From the NCBI GenBank assembly GCA_035946175.1, contig DASYZQ010000007.1, positions 1 to 39,068 on the forward strand: a stretch of 39,068 nucleotides of DNA, in the 5' to 3' direction. This document shows, piece after piece, positions 1 through 6,796 of the stretch. The stretch is from DASYZQ01 sp035946175 (GTDB lineage: Bacteria; Patescibacteriota; Saccharimonadia; Saccharimonadales; UBA4665). The position numbers were made by a program, and so were the translations under genes. Every line of letters starts with the position of its first letter. Position 1 is the first letter of the stretch. The notes beneath the pieces are model-generated. The model searched no databases. It was given only the letters and a program-made list of their open reading frames with translations, and was not told the DNA's origin.

Positions 1-54
1 TGCATAGCAGTAGCTCTCGCCTTAGGTAGTAAGGGATTGTTAGAATAGCTCATA

Positions 55-110
55 CGGCTGTTCTCCTGTTTAGATGTAGTAGTCCTTACAGTGTAGAACA
101 GCCGGTTTTT
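55..110 (+). terminator. Hairpin with T-run, probable terminator
   Basis: A 10-bp perfect stem (55-64 with 95-104) is followed by GTTTTT. The loop of about 30 nt is long for an intrinsic terminator. It could end a gene lying left of the window, or be a structured RNA element. Nothing upstream is visible to decide. Confidence 0.5.
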
Positions 111-144
111 AGTGTTGCAGAGGTGGTGAGGTAGTACGTGACTA

Positions 145-174
145 TTGACTTTTTACCCCCTTATATGTTACTCT
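145..174 (+). promoter_or_regulatory. Promoter for the small ORF at 199
   Basis: TTGACT at 145-150, an 18-bp spacer and TACTCT at 169-174, with a TG two bases upstream of the -10 (extended -10). Transcription would start near 181, giving an 18-nt leader that contains GAGG at 188-191. Confidence 0.5.
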
Positions 175-198
175 ACCCCAGTTAAGTGAGGACTTTTG

Positions 199-315
199 GT
201 GATTGCCAAAAAACCGAATACGCTTGAAGCGTTCAAGCTGTTCTATGAGGAATTGCCCTCATCGTCAGCGCCCAGCCGGATTCGCCGGTCACGTACATCG
301 AAGTTAAGTTACTAA
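199..315 (+). CDS. Small hypothetical protein, 38 aa
   Basis: A GTG-started ORF preceded by GAGG at 188-191 with a 7-nt gap and by a plausible promoter at 145-174. The product starts IAKKPNTLEAF after the initiator and ends in a basic, Ser/Arg-rich tail. It has no membrane segment or recognisable domain. Promoter plus Shine-Dalgarno plus position upstream of nrdR suggest a real gene, possibly a basic nucleic-acid-binding peptide (inference). It may equally be a leader peptide or a chance ORF. Confidence 0.4.
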   Translation: MIAKKPNTLEAFKLFYEELPSSSAPSRIRRSRTSKLSY

Positions 316-425
316 ATAGGCCCCACCTCAGTAAAAAACTGTCGCGGGTCTATTTTAGTACCTGGGATTCGTACTACCTTCCACAGAATTGTAGTACTTT
401 TCCACTAGGCTTTTAAACAGTTCAA

Positions 426-441
426 TGTCAATATATAGACA
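426..441. promoter_or_regulatory. NrdR-box-like palindrome over the nrdR start
   Basis: TGTCAATATATAGACA is a near-perfect 16-bp palindrome with an ATATAT core, the layout of NrdR boxes (NrdR represses ribonucleotide reductase genes and often itself). Its last base is the A of the nrdR ATG, so occupancy would cover the start site of transcription or translation. No Shine-Dalgarno precedes the ATG. I found no convincing second box at the usual spacing of about three helical turns. Confidence 0.5.
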
Positions 442-854
442 TGGTATGTGTTTATTGTAGGTCTGCCACCCGCATCGCGAACTCTCGGCTTCAAAAACAA
501 ACTAACCAAGTGTGGAGAAGAAGACGCTGCCTTTCCTGTAGTACGATCTTTACCACCCGAGAGGCAGCCGACACCTCGGGGGTCTTCATGCTACGAACCA
601 CTAATCATCTCATGCAGTTTTCAAGGGATTCGCTTTTCCTATCAATCTACGAAAGCTGCAAACATCGGCAGCATCCCATCAGGGATGCAACCGCCCTAAC
701 GCAGACTGTTGTAAGCCGTCTAGGCATCGCTACGAATGACGATGGCATAATCGACCGTGAAGATCTGGTTAGCATTGTTGCAGAAACACTACAACGTTTC
801 GACGTTATAGCGGCTGCTGTTTACAACGGAATTCACTCTCTGAATCAGACTTAA
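441..854 (+). CDS. nrdR: NrdR-like repressor (zinc ribbon + ATP-cone)
   Basis: Residues 3-6 (CVYC) and a second CLSC pair near residue 30 form the N-terminal zinc ribbon, with a basic stretch (WRRRR) between them as in NrdR. The remaining 90 residues match the layout of an ATP-cone, the domain that senses ATP/dATP. NrdR represses ribonucleotide reductase genes when dATP is high. At 137 aa it is slightly shorter than the usual 150, and the zinc ribbon is diverged from the common start MRCPFC. The start is fixed by the Cys pair right after the initiator Met and by an in-frame stop shortly upstream. A 16-bp palindrome overlaps the ATG, consistent with autoregulation. It converges with the glycosyltransferase gene, with one base between the stops. 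Confidence 0.75.
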   Translation: MVCVYCRSATRIANSRLQKQTNQVWRRRRCLSCSTIFTTREAADTSGVFMLRTTNHLMQFSRDSLFLSIYESCKHRQHPIRDATALTQTVVSRLGIATNDDGIIDREDLVSIVAETLQRFDVIAAAVYNGIHSLNQT

Positions 855-855
855 G

Positions 856-2475
856 CTAAGGCTTGCTGTTGGCAGGTGTCTGGCTCCCAGAAACTACTGC
901 TTTCTCAGTAGTGTCAAACTTACTGATATACCAGCCAAGCATGATCCTCGTCTGTGAATAGATTGCGGCGAACGATCCATATGCTATTGTTGTGATTGGT
1001 AAATAGAGCCACTGTAAGATCATAAATATCGATCGGTGGCGCTTATAGCGTGCCGGACGAGGGGGCAAGGTCCGAATACTCACATACAGTGAAGCCAATG
1101 CCCCAATAAGGCCAAAGGTCTGGATCCGGCTAACAATTAGTGGGAGTTCATTGGCTGTGTAGTTCTGGGGATGTAGTAACACCGGGACAAAGGCGGCAAA
1201 TGTTAACAACAAAGCACCTGAAGCCCACGTAACATGGCCCTCCAAGGTACGCAAAAATTTAGAGATCAAGTCACGTTTCGGCACCGTATTCTTTTTGAAA
1301 AAACCCTGGTCGGCGATATAGGCAATGTCAGAAGCGCCATATGTCCAGCGTCGCAATTGTATAAACTGGGCTTTCAGCGTACGAATGTATCCTTTAGCCA
1401 ATACAGCATCTTGATAGATGGGCACATACATAGGGTAAACCCTATAGTCTCCATTGTAGTAGAAGTAGCTTCGCCAAAACTGATGACCATCTTCAACGAT
1501 TGTCCGGACGCTCCAGAAATTCATATCTATGAGTGCCCGCATACTCTGTGCGTGGGCAGAAAAGTTTCGCTCTAAATGCGGACGTTGTGTCAGAACAATA
1601 TAAAAGAAGTTATTACCCGTTGCTATAACGCGCATTGGCGCAGGGGCATCCCAAATATTATTCGTATACATTGGTAGCGGTTGATATGAGGCGCGTACCG
1701 GATCTGGAGCAACGCAATAAAGATAGGTAAGGGCGGCGAGGTACTGCTTGTCAGGCCGATTATCCGCATCGAGAACAGTGACAATAACACGGAGTGGATC
1801 TATGCGCTGCTGCTCAAGATAGTGCTCCAGCCAATGGCCAGCATATGTAGCATTGCCCCCTTTGCCGATTTGTTCGTTTGGGATGTTATTGGGATGCTTG
1901 ACCGCTGAAGCATAGTAAAAATGCTCCCTATAGCGTTCAACTAGCTCTTCCGACTGCTGCTCCTTCTCTGCTCCAGCCCGACTCTCGTATGCCAATATAA
2001 AAATAACCTTTTTCATGTCGTAGTCTGATTGCAGGATACGTTCAATAGTGGTTTCAATGATCGTACGTTCTTCGTTATATGTAGCTATGATAATCGCATG
2101 AATAACCTCACTTGGCTTGATAACCGGCCCCCTCAGGCCCAGCCTAATGAGATTATCATAGTGCCACTTAGGGCGTATGACGCTGGCGTCGTTCAAAGAT
2201 AGTGCCTCAATTTCGGCATCCAGTTCAAGCCAGGGGAGTCTCATATATTTACGCATATCCCGGAAACCTGCCAAGGCCCTGACATCTACTGCGACTGATC
2301 TTGTAAAGTAGACTATAATGTAGCCAAGAATAAAGAAGGCAGCTGCTGTGACACTAACAAGGCTTAAAATAAACGGCATAAACAGTAGCGTCCACGTAAG
2401 CGCACCAGGCAGGATTTCAAAAAATCGGTATTTGAAATGCCGATCTTGTTCGAGAGGGATATCCAGATCTATCAT
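856..2475 (-). CDS. Membrane family-2 glycosyltransferase
   Basis: A processive-type GT2 enzyme of 539 aa. Two N-terminal membrane helices (about 25-58) precede the GT-A domain. TYNEE at 132-136, DADN at 236-239 (metal/UDP-binding DxD), VEDG at 327-330 (general base) and QLRRW at 373-377 give the full D, DxD, D, QxxRW signature of cellulose/hyaluronan synthase-like enzymes. Further membrane helices follow at the C-terminus. It should polymerise or transfer a sugar at the membrane from a nucleotide sugar; the substrate cannot be read from sequence. The ATG overlaps the stop of the upstream membrane gene by one base (TAATG), so the two are probably translationally coupled. Confidence 0.8.
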   Translation of the reverse strand: MIDLDIPLEQDRHFKYRFFEILPGALTWTLLFMPFILSLVSVTAAAFFILGYIIVYFTRSVAVDVRALAGFRDMRKYMRLPWLELDAEIEALSLNDASVIRPKWHYDNLIRLGLRGPVIKPSEVIHAIIIATYNEERTIIETTIERILQSDYDMKKVIFILAYESRAGAEKEQQSEELVERYREHFYYASAVKHPNNIPNEQIGKGGNATYAGHWLEHYLEQQRIDPLRVIVTVLDADNRPDKQYLAALTYLYCVAPDPVRASYQPLPMYTNNIWDAPAPMRVIATGNNFFYIVLTQRPHLERNFSAHAQSMRALIDMNFWSVRTIVEDGHQFWRSYFYYNGDYRVYPMYVPIYQDAVLAKGYIRTLKAQFIQLRRWTYGASDIAYIADQGFFKKNTVPKRDLISKFLRTLEGHVTWASGALLLTFAAFVPVLLHPQNYTANELPLIVSRIQTFGLIGALASLYVSIRTLPPRPARYKRHRSIFMILQWLYLPITTIAYGSFAAIYSQTRIMLGWYISKFDTTEKAVVSGSQTPANSKP

Positions 2476-2837
2476 TAACGTAACACCAGTAGTGCATTAC
2501 TGACGATTACGTCTAGCAGGAGCAGAAGCATCCCAAGAGATAAAATCGCTACGGCTAGCTGTCGGCGTAAGTGATACGTCTTGATGCTCAGGAAAATATT
2601 CATTATGCACACGACGATGGCATAGACGATAAAGCTGAGCAATACTGTCACACTACCCGTCTTAAAAGCACTAATTCCAAGATTAGACCGATACTGTACT
2701 ATATATGGCCCACTCGTTCCCTGCCCGGAAGCAAGGTGTAACAATGCCGATACAACACACAAAAAAGCAAGAAAAGCATTAGTGCTTATTAAAAGCAAGA
2801 CAAGTCTATCGTGGAGATACTGTTTTGGTACTGCCAT
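2475..2837 (-). CDS. Small polytopic membrane protein, 120 aa
   Basis: Hydrophobic segments near residues 12-35, 55-80 and 92-117 suggest three or four membrane helices. The basic motif KTYHLRRQ lies between the last two. No family is recognised. It is the first gene of a two-gene unit with the GT2 enzyme, and its stop overlaps the GT2 start. By analogy with other synthase operons it may be an accessory or stabilising subunit (inference). I see no clear Shine-Dalgarno at its start. Confidence 0.65.
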   Translation of the reverse strand: MAVPKQYLHDRLVLLLISTNAFLAFLCVVSALLHLASGQGTSGPYIVQYRSNLGISAFKTGSVTVLLSFIVYAIVVCIMNIFLSIKTYHLRRQLAVAILSLGMLLLLLDVIVSNALLVLR

Positions 2838-2935
2838 ATATTGAACTACTGATTCCTATTCTATGTCTTGGCGTGTATTTCGTCGAGCAGGAAAAGGGGA
2901 GCCAAGATAATAAGTAAAAGCTTCAAGTGTTGTGG

Positions 2936-3007
2936 TGCGGATAGAGAGAATCGAACTCTCCTCTCGGCCTTGGGAAGGCCGCATAATGGCCACTATACGA
3001 TACCCGC
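2936..3007 (-). tRNA. tRNA-Gly (anticodon CCC)
   Basis: Read on the minus strand, the acceptor halves GCGGGTA and TATCCGC pair over 7 bp with one G-U. The anticodon stem CGGCC/GGCCG encloses TTCCCAA, giving anticodon CCC. The T-arm is GAGAGTTCGATTCTC. Discriminator A; no encoded CCA. It lies 13 nt downstream of tRNA-Thr and is probably cotranscribed with it. Confidence 0.95.
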
Positions 3008-3020
3008 CTGAATTATATTT

Positions 3021-3096
3021 TGGAGCCACCTGCCGGGATCGAACCGGCGACCTACGCTTTACGAAAGCGCCGCTCTACCGACTGAGCTAAGGTGGC
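3021..3096 (-). tRNA. tRNA-Thr (anticodon CGT)
   Basis: Acceptor GCCACCT/AGGTGGC, D-arm GCTCAGTCGGTAGAGC, anticodon loop TTCGTAA (CGT, reads ACG), T-arm GCCGGTTCGATCCCGGC and an encoded CCA at 3021-3023. The discriminator is T, where many bacterial tRNA-Thr have A. First gene of a tRNA pair with tRNA-Gly. Confidence 0.95.
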
Positions 3097-3108
3097 GAAA
3101 TCATGTTT

Positions 3109-3117
3109 ATTATAACA
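3109..3117 (-). promoter_or_regulatory. Extended -10 promoter of the tRNA-Thr/Gly pair
   Basis: TGTTATAAT, a perfect -10 hexamer with the TGn extension, ends 12 nt upstream of the mature tRNA-Thr 5' end. There is no good -35, which the extended -10 can compensate for. Confidence 0.6.
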
Positions 3118-3212
3118 GATCAATAACGCTCGCCTCTGGTTTCGAAGACACTAGGATAACAATATGGGTGGCAAAAAATCATACCGTTACGACCTGCGTC
3201 GCAGCTCTCGTG

Positions 3213-3614
3213 TTATTTGTCTCTCCGCTTAAGCGCTTCAAGTACCATGGTTATTCCCTTCAATTCAGTCATCTGCTGGTCTTGTAGCGTCGCCAGATAT
3301 GTCAATGTTTGATGGTCAGCATCAGCTTTGGCATTATTTTGGGACTGGATGACGTTTTGACCAACCATGATAATCGGCAATAATATGAGCTGTAGAACGG
3401 TCTGTGAGATATAGGTAACCCACGTAATCATGCTGTTGGCATGGATAACCGGACCAAGTTCCAATAAGTCCAGAAGTATAAAAATGTAAGCACACCACAT
3501 GCTACCAACTGCCTTAGTGATTCCTACGGCCAACAAGGTATTAAGCTTGCCCATGCCTGTGGTGGGCCTTCTGAGAAACTCCCTCGGATGTCTAACGGCT
3601 TTATGATCTCGCAC
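3213..3614 (-). CDS. DUF1003-like membrane protein, 133 aa
   Basis: Two hydrophobic helices (about 38-52 and 68-86) are followed by LPIIMVGQN and a charged helical tail. This resembles the DUF1003 family signature, in which a P-x-IMMSQNRQ motif follows the second helix. Function in that family is unknown. The start is a GTG. TGCTATAGT, an extended -10, ends exactly 6 nt before it, so the transcript should be leaderless. An internal ATG at 3554 lacks a good ribosome site. The family assignment is moderate because the N-terminal half is diverged. Confidence 0.6.
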   Translation of the reverse strand: MRDHKAVRHPREFLRRPTTGMGKLNTLLAVGITKAVGSMWCAYIFILLDLLELGPVIHANSMITWVTYISQTVLQLILLPIIMVGQNVIQSQNNAKADADHQTLTYLATLQDQQMTELKGITMVLEALKRRDK

Positions 3615-3620
3615 ACTTGT

Positions 3621-3629
3621 ACTATAGCA
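3621..3629 (-). promoter_or_regulatory. Extended -10, leaderless start at 3614
   Basis: TGC plus TATAGT on the minus strand; six bases separate the hexamer from the GTG at 3614, placing the start codon at +1. Confidence 0.55.
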
Positions 3630-3665
3630 AATATTTCTATCCGTTGCCTGCTCCTCAGTTACTGC

Positions 3666-5093
3666 TTAGTAGTGAATAACTACTGGGGTACCAATTGGTG
3701 CCCAGTCATAGACCCACTCGGCATCACCGACCTCCAGCCCCACACAGCCATGTGACGTATTCACATTGCCAAATACACTTGTTGGACGCCAATAGTTGCC
3801 ATGGATGGCATCCCCAGATTTATCAAAGTAATTTATCCAAGGCACATCCGGCTGTATGTAGCCAGGGCCAGCCATGGTCTGGGATATTACTTTATCCCAA
3901 ATATAGAAAGTACCAGTCGGTGTTGGCGTTGAGGGTTTGCCGGCAGTGGCCAAAAAGGAGTTAACAATGTTGCCGGACTGATAGGCATACAGACGTTTCG
4001 TTGTCAGGTTAACCTCTATCCACTGCGGCCAGTTGCCTGCAGTCACGGTGTTGAATGCTGTAGTTACGGCTGGCATCGTTACAGCAAAATTTTTACCGTC
4101 AAGAAGCTGCTGACTGATTGTGGTTGCCGCTGTTTGCTGGCCAGTTATGACCACGCCATCCTTACCATTGACGGCGACTGATGTAGTGCCATCGGCGAGC
4201 ACTATCGAGACTTGGTCATGCCCCGCCTGATATGATTGACTAGCAAGCTCTGCAAGATAATTATTAAGCGTTACACCGTTAACAGCAACGTTGACTGTCT
4301 TAGCAACTACGTTCGGTGTAAGGCTGAGCCAGGAGGCAATATCAGCTGGCGACGGCGTAACCACTTGCCCACCCACGGAGATGCTAAGCTGCTCTTTAAT
4401 AATTTGATTAATTTTCTGGGTTGCTGATGCCAGTTGGCCGTCAGTAATTGCTGGGCTTAGGGCTGTTTTAGTGAGCGTCAATGGTTCGGTACTGAGTAAC
4501 TTGGCCCGATACATGATGACGTGCTGTGCATTTTTCAAGCCATATTCTGAGCCCACTTTGGCACTCGTTAGTGATACTGTGCCATTGCTGATTGTTACAT
4601 TCGCATTGGTCGGCTGGGAGATAATCATAGTCGCATTTTGCGCAACGAAACTATTGAACTGCGAATGATTTATCTTCCAGATCATTGCGGCAGAAATAGG
4701 CTGCCACCACTCAAGCAAGTGTTTTATTGATGAGCTATGCTTCAGTGCCTGTAATGACGCCGTATCATTAAGCACTAGGCCAGCCGCGGATGCTGGGAAT
4801 GTTTTTATTTTATTACCAGGATACTGTATGCGAAGCCTATAGCTTGCAGCAATTTGGTCCAGCAGCCTAATTTCACTACTACGTGAGCTAGTCGTCCTAA
4901 TGTGCAGATTCCCAACTTGATATGAAAGATAGGTAATATTACCAATTGACCAAGTGGTCAAGAGGGCGACCACTCCGACTGTGGCAATAATGAGCGTCTG
5001 GCGTAGAGACTGAAGGCGCTTGGATAGTACTTTCTCTGTCTTTTTTGCAGACTTTTTCGCCGTATTAATTAAATGATTAATCGACACTACCAT
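3666..5093 (-). CDS. L,D-transpeptidase (YkuD), membrane-anchored
   Basis: Crosslinks peptidoglycan through L,D-bonds, or attaches proteins to it, outside the membrane. The 475-aa protein has a basic N-terminus, one membrane anchor (about 33-53), a long extracytoplasmic region resembling the peptidoglycan-binding repeats that precede YkuD in Gram-positive enzymes, and a C-terminal YkuD domain. The catalytic motif SHGC sits at 447-450 with Cys450 as nucleophile, and an upstream HGN supplies the conserved His-Gly. A strong promoter lies at 5119-5147. The predicted transcript contains a three-codon ORF (ATG AAA GGC TAA) just before the gene, and AAAGG lies 12 nt from the ATG. Confidence 0.88.
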   Translation of the reverse strand: MVVSINHLINTAKKSAKKTEKVLSKRLQSLRQTLIIATVGVVALLTTWSIGNITYLSYQVGNLHIRTTSSRSSEIRLLDQIAASYRLRIQYPGNKIKTFPASAAGLVLNDTASLQALKHSSSIKHLLEWWQPISAAMIWKINHSQFNSFVAQNATMIISQPTNANVTISNGTVSLTSAKVGSEYGLKNAQHVIMYRAKLLSTEPLTLTKTALSPAITDGQLASATQKINQIIKEQLSISVGGQVVTPSPADIASWLSLTPNVVAKTVNVAVNGVTLNNYLAELASQSYQAGHDQVSIVLADGTTSVAVNGKDGVVITGQQTAATTISQQLLDGKNFAVTMPAVTTAFNTVTAGNWPQWIEVNLTTKRLYAYQSGNIVNSFLATAGKPSTPTPTGTFYIWDKVISQTMAGPGYIQPDVPWINYFDKSGDAIHGNYWRPTSVFGNVNTSHGCVGLEVGDAEWVYDWAPIGTPVVIHY

Positions 5094-5118
5094 TTTTTAT
5101 TTTAGCCTTTCATACTAG

Positions 5119-5147
5119 ACTATACCATATAGATGACTCTGGGTCAA
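5119..5147 (-). promoter_or_regulatory. Promoter of the L,D-transpeptidase gene
   Basis: TTGACC at 5142-5147, a 17-bp spacer and TATAGT at 5119-5124, close to sigma-70 consensus. It gives a leader of roughly 19 nt, unlike the leaderless heads nearby. Confidence 0.7.
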
Positions 5148-5170
5148 CTTAGTGTCAGTACAATTAAGGT

Positions 5171-5191
5171 CGCCTCGTACTCACCGAGGCG
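5171..5191 (-). terminator. GC-rich hairpin between two genes
   Basis: CGCCTCG and CGAGGCG (7 bp) around a 7-nt loop, downstream of the nucleotidyltransferase stop and before the next promoter. No T-run follows on either strand, so termination is uncertain. Confidence 0.35.
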
Positions 5192-5260
5192 CATGCGATC
5201 GGAGTCAACACTACTTGTATGGGTATTCCTATAGATAAGCCGCTTGGCCCACGATCCGCC

Positions 5261-5863
5261 CTAATAATATAGTTGCTTCTGCTTAATAAAATCGAGCTGG
5301 CTTTCTATAATGTATCCCTTCTCGAAGGCTACTTTTGGGTTTTGTCGTATATTTGTAGCAGATATGTCCTCCTCGACTTGCACATGTACTATCTCGTACG
5401 AGAACTTCTTGGCAATGTGAAGAGGTAACTCTGCGATGGCCGCCTCTAGTTCTCGCTGATTTACAGTTGGCCGCACGACGACCGTATAATGGAAAAGGAG
5501 AAGCGCATCGTTGAGTCCAAACTTTTTGTCTTTAGCGAACTCTACTATTACATCGCTCGCTACCGTTCTAACAATATGATAGCCATTAAGATAACGAGCT
5601 GCGAACTGCTTGAGGTTTTCTGGTTGTATGTAATCGATTGTATGGACTTCCACAACAAAGGGCAACCTATGGCTAGTAAGCATCAAGTTTGCGAGTTTTA
5701 TACGGTTCTGCCAACTGCTTGCTAAAGGTTTTTTGGGGTTGGTCTTGATAATGGCAACGACTGCTTTATCAAAGGGATGTGCACGGTATGTCCGCTCTAA
5801 TTGCCATAGATGACCAAGATGGTATGGGTCAAAGGTCCCAGTATACAGCACAGCTTCTTTCAT
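5261..5863 (-). CDS. Adenylyl/cytidylyltransferase-fold protein (NadD/CoaD-like)
   Basis: GTFDPYHLGHL at residues 9-19 contains the HxGH nucleotide-binding motif, and ISATNIR near residue 167 matches the ISSTxIR motif of this superfamily. These enzymes transfer a nucleotide to a phosphorylated acceptor, as in NAD, CoA or CDP-alcohol synthesis. The 200-aa length fits NadD (about 190-210) better than CoaD (about 160), but the middle is diverged and I do not assign a substrate. The start codon lies 6 nt after an extended -10 and has no Shine-Dalgarno. Confidence 0.72.
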   Translation of the reverse strand: MKEAVLYTGTFDPYHLGHLWQLERTYRAHPFDKAVVAIIKTNPKKPLASSWQNRIKLANLMLTSHRLPFVVEVHTIDYIQPENLKQFAARYLNGYHIVRTVASDVIVEFAKDKKFGLNDALLLFHYTVVVRPTVNQRELEAAIAELPLHIAKKFSYEIVHVQVEEDISATNIRQNPKVAFEKGYIIESQLDFIKQKQLYY

Positions 5864-5869
5864 GATGGC

Positions 5870-5878
5870 AGTATACCA
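5870..5878 (-). promoter_or_regulatory. Extended -10, leaderless start at 5863
   Basis: TGG plus TATACT on the minus strand, then six bases and ATG at 5863. No convincing -35. Confidence 0.6.
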
Positions 5879-5984
5879 AAACAGGTCGTATGAGCTCTGT
5901 TTTTATACTCCTTATAGTTGGCAGGCCGTAGCCGAGCAGGTATTGAACTTTTTATGTGTATCACAAACAAGGAGAAACCAGCCA

Positions 5985-6359
5985 CTAGCTTAAGTACTTC
6001 TTCTGAAGAGCCTTATCAAACGTTTCAAGCTTCATCTTTTCCCGTTTAGCTCTTACTAAGAGATAACAGTCTGCAAAATCGAGACTCGTAGCTGTCAGCA
6101 GATCAATTATCTCTGCCATCAACTCGTCATTCTCGTATTTAAAGGCCGACGTCCGCCCTATAAGTAATAAGGCTTCACTTGTTTGTTGTCGATCCCGTCC
6201 GGTGCTGCGCAAAACGTATATTATTTCAGCGACTACGATGTCAGTTACGATTAAGCTGCCGGGCTTCGCTTTTTGAACCAATTCCTCTGCTTTGGTACTA
6301 AGCTCCTGATGGTCACCCAGTAACCAGCGTAATAATATGTTTGTATCAACGAACGCCAT
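5985..6359 (-). CDS. PIN-domain RNase, VapC-type toxin
   Basis: The 124-aa protein opens with AFVDTNILLRWLL, which carries the first catalytic Asp of PIN domains. An internal Glu (VVAEIIYVL), Asp in LDFADCYL and Asp in ETFDKAL complete the acidic metal-binding set. VapC toxins cut RNA, often tRNA or rRNA, when their partner is lost. The gene overlaps its AbrB-type partner by 14 nt, the usual antitoxin-first layout. It lies close to a tRNA-Asp gene, a common neighbourhood for mobile modules. Confidence 0.85.
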   Translation of the reverse strand: MAFVDTNILLRWLLGDHQELSTKAEELVQKAKPGSLIVTDIVVAEIIYVLRSTGRDRQQTSEALLLIGRTSAFKYENDELMAEIIDLLTATSLDFADCYLLVRAKREKMKLETFDKALQKKYLS

Positions 6360-6597
6360 ACTTCTCCGCTAGTTGAGAGCCTATAGCCTTTTCATTTTCG
6401 GAAGGTTTATCTTTAAAAGTCGGCTTATTTAGAATCGCTCGTACCTCAGCCAAAGTTTTTGGGGGAGTTAACACTATTTCGTCTTTGTCGTTTAAGTAGA
6501 TAGTGGCCTTCCCTATCCTATCTAGGCTGAGCTTTTCACGAAATTCTTTAGGGATGGTAATTTGTCCCTTGCTAGTAAGACTATAAGTATAATTCAT
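6346..6597 (-). CDS. AbrB/MazE-type antitoxin, VapB-like
   Basis: The N-terminal half carries SLTSKGQITIPKEFREKL, the swapped-hairpin DNA-binding motif of AbrB/VapB proteins. The C-terminal half (LAEVRAIL, SENEKAIGSQLAEKYG) would wrap the toxin. I place the start at the ATG at 6597, giving 83 aa. The upstream in-frame ATG at 6606 overlaps the -10 box of the promoter, whereas the 6597 ATG lies 7 nt after it. Inverted repeats in the promoter are probable autorepression sites. Confidence 0.85.
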   Translation of the reverse strand: MNYTYSLTSKGQITIPKEFREKLSLDRIGKATIYLNDKDEIVLTPPKTLAEVRAILNKPTFKDKPSENEKAIGSQLAEKYGVR

Positions 6598-6640
6598 ATT
6601 ACTCATGTTATATGAGTAATACTACTATGTCAATAGTATT
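6598..6640 (-). promoter_or_regulatory. vapBC promoter with two inverted repeats
   Basis: TTGACA (6628-6633), a 17-bp spacer and TAACAT (6605-6610), 7 nt before the ATG at 6597. A perfect 9-bp inverted repeat (6598-6606 with 6612-6620) covers the -10, and a 7-bp one (6618-6624 with 6634-6640) surrounds the -35. Both fit binding by the VapB dimer. Confidence 0.75.
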
Positions 6641-6643
6641 ACT

Positions 6644-6720
6644 TGGCGGGCTCGACCGGATTCGAACCGGCGATCTCCTCCGTGACAGGGAGGCATGTTA
6701 GGCCTCTACACCACGAGCCC
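6644..6720 (-). tRNA. tRNA-Asp (anticodon GTC)
   Basis: Acceptor GGGCTCG/CGAGCCC, anticodon stem CCTCC/GGAGG around CTGTCAC (GTC), T-arm CCGGTTCGAATCCGG, discriminator G and encoded CCA at 6644-6646. The vapBC promoter starts only a few bases beyond its 3' end. Confidence 0.95.
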
Positions 6721-6737
6721 TTAGCGTAACAGGGGCA

Positions 6738-6766
6738 ATCATAGCAAGGATTGAGCTTAAAAGCAA
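6738..6766 (-). promoter_or_regulatory. tRNA-Asp promoter
   Basis: TTGCTT (6761-6766), a 17-bp spacer and TATGAT (6738-6743), 17 nt upstream of the mature tRNA 5' end. Confidence 0.55.
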
Positions 6767-6796
6767 ACGGTATAGCCTGCCATACACGATTACCTT

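Larger units (their letters stand above)
130..397. repeat. Clustered GTAGTAC motifs
   Basis: GTAGTAC occurs at 131-137 and 391-397 and in reverse complement at 371-377. A TAGTAC half at 356-361 faces GTACTA at 371-376 as an inverted repeat with a 9-bp spacer. A further copy lies inside nrdR at 538-544. They flank the small ORF and precede nrdR, so they could be regulator sites. Confidence 0.3.

Noticed and set aside
378..397. Second NrdR box upstream of nrdR
   Set aside because: The match to the palindrome is too degenerate and overlaps the GTAGTAC motif.
3164..3232. 22-codon plus-strand ORF with TAGGAT 6 nt before its ATG
   Set aside because: No -35 or extended -10, and it overlaps the 3' end of the opposite-strand DUF1003-like gene; likely chance.
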